DNA of 5,476 bases from contig JAUIFT010000242.1 in the NCBI GenBank assembly GCA_030430345.1, positions 1 through 5,476 on the forward strand. Reading direction: 5' to 3'. A model generated the notes under the pieces. The model searched no databases and was not told where the DNA came from. It worked only from the letters and a program-made list of their open reading frames with translations. Shown here one piece after another: positions 5,017-5,476 of this stretch. The translations under genes and the position numbers were made by a program. The DNA comes from Calditrichia bacterium. Its GTDB lineage: Bacteria; Calditrichota; Calditrichia; RBG-13-44-9; J042. Each line of letters opens with the position of its first letter. Position 1 is the stretch's first letter.

Positions 5017-5476
5017 AAAAAGACGAGAATATTTTTATTGACGACATGGAGTTTCAGGTAGCAATTTCCTCCGAAACGATTCAGGCGCGTATTCGGGAAA
5101 TTGGGAAAGAGATTTCCGAAGAATATAAGGGAAAAGTGCCAATAATGATTGGTGTTCTGAATGGTGGGGTGCTTTTTATGGCGGACCTGATTCGCACCTT
5201 GACGGTCGATTGTGAAATGGATTTTATCAAAATATCCAGTTATGGAAATCAGCGGGTGTCTTCCGGTGAAATTACCATGATCAAAGACTTCAGTGCAGAC
5301 CTGCATGGGCGCGATATTATCGTTGTTGAAGACATCGTCGATTCCGGTTTATCTATCCAATATTTAAAAAGACGAATCTTGAACATGAAACCTTCGTCTT
5401 TGAAGTTTGTAGCATTATTGACGAAGAAGGGGGCAGCAAAAGTCGATTTAACGATCGATTATGTCGGATTCGACAT
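5013..5476 (+). CDS. hpt: Hypoxanthine phosphoribosyltransferase, 3' end outside the window
   Basis: Hpt salvages hypoxanthine (and often guanine) by transferring the phosphoribosyl group of PRPP to give IMP or GMP in the cytoplasm. The first 154 codons are present; the family is usually near 175-180 residues, so only the C-terminal tail is cut off. Visible motifs are VLNGGVLFMADLIR (48-61, PPi-binding loop), KISSYG (73-78, the flexible Ser-Tyr loop), and the PRPP-binding signature VVEDIVDSGLS (104-114), with E106, D107 and the likely catalytic base D110. K138 in LLTKKG corresponds to the purine-contacting lysine. The ATG overlaps the tilS stop as ATGA, which signals translational coupling and compensates for the absence of a clear Shine-Dalgarno site. 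M12 (5046) is a less likely start. The tilS-hpt pair matches the order known from Bacillus subtilis, where ftsH follows. Confidence 0.95.
   Translation, partial: MKKDENIFIDDMEFQVAISSETIQARIREIGKEISEEYKGKVPIMIGVLNGGVLFMADLIRTLTVDCEMDFIKISSYGNQRVSSGEITMIKDFSADLHGRDIIVVEDIVDSGLSIQYLKRRILNMKPSSLKFVALLTKKGAAKVDLTIDYVGFD

Noticed and set aside
4914..5306. 130-codon open frame on the minus strand
   Set aside because: It lies antisense to the end of tilS and the start of hpt, both secure, and has no ribosome binding site or recognisable motif.

Overview
The window looks like a chromosomal stretch of a Gram-negative (diderm) bacterium. It carries lpxK for lipid A synthesis and a lipoprotein gene with a Sec/lipobox signal. 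It also has sigma70-type promoters (one a textbook TTGACA-17-TATATT) and Shine-Dalgarno sites ahead of some genes but not others. The tRNAs do not encode CCA. Moderately AT-rich DNA and an intergenic heptanucleotide tandem repeat make me think of a deep FCB-type lineage (Calditrichota/KSB1-like). That placement is only a guess, and the canonical sigma70 promoter argues against Bacteroidota proper.

Layout. Positions 1-124 (minus) hold the start of a NagA-like N-acetylglucosamine-6-phosphate deacetylase. Positions 125-389 are a divergent control region with a good promoter for the nagA-like gene overlapped by a LacI/CcpA-type operator, plus two further AACGTT boxes. rtcA (390-1409, plus) is a complete RNA 3'-phosphate cyclase. 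It runs tail-to-tail into a lipoprotein gene of unknown function (1406-2014, minus); both stop codons lie in one CTAG. A 250-base stretch (2015-2264) ends in five heptamer repeats that abut lpxK (2265-3323, plus). A strong stable-RNA promoter (3379-3407) then drives two tRNAs with CAU anticodons: initiator fMet (3420-3493) and a second, probably elongator Met (3525-3598). tilS (3619-5016) starts only 20 bases after the second tRNA and overlaps hpt (5013 to the window end) by ATGA.

How the genes fit together. The right half is a translation/nucleotide block in the conserved tilS-hpt order (followed by ftsH in Bacillus subtilis). No intrinsic terminator is visible between the tRNA promoter and hpt, so tRNAs, tilS and hpt may be one transcription unit. 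TilS modifies a CAU-anticodon tRNA, so the adjacent CAU tRNAs deserve attention. The left half is a set of unrelated single genes: amino-sugar use, RNA end repair, a surface lipoprotein and lipid A phosphorylation.

I see no CRISPR array, insertion sequence, phage gene or defence system, and no evidence for a wholly new system. The most unusual points are the heptamer repeat and open frame in front of lpxK, the operator layout before the nagA-like gene, an exact 17-base in-frame repeat inside tilS, and the tRNA-tilS arrangement.
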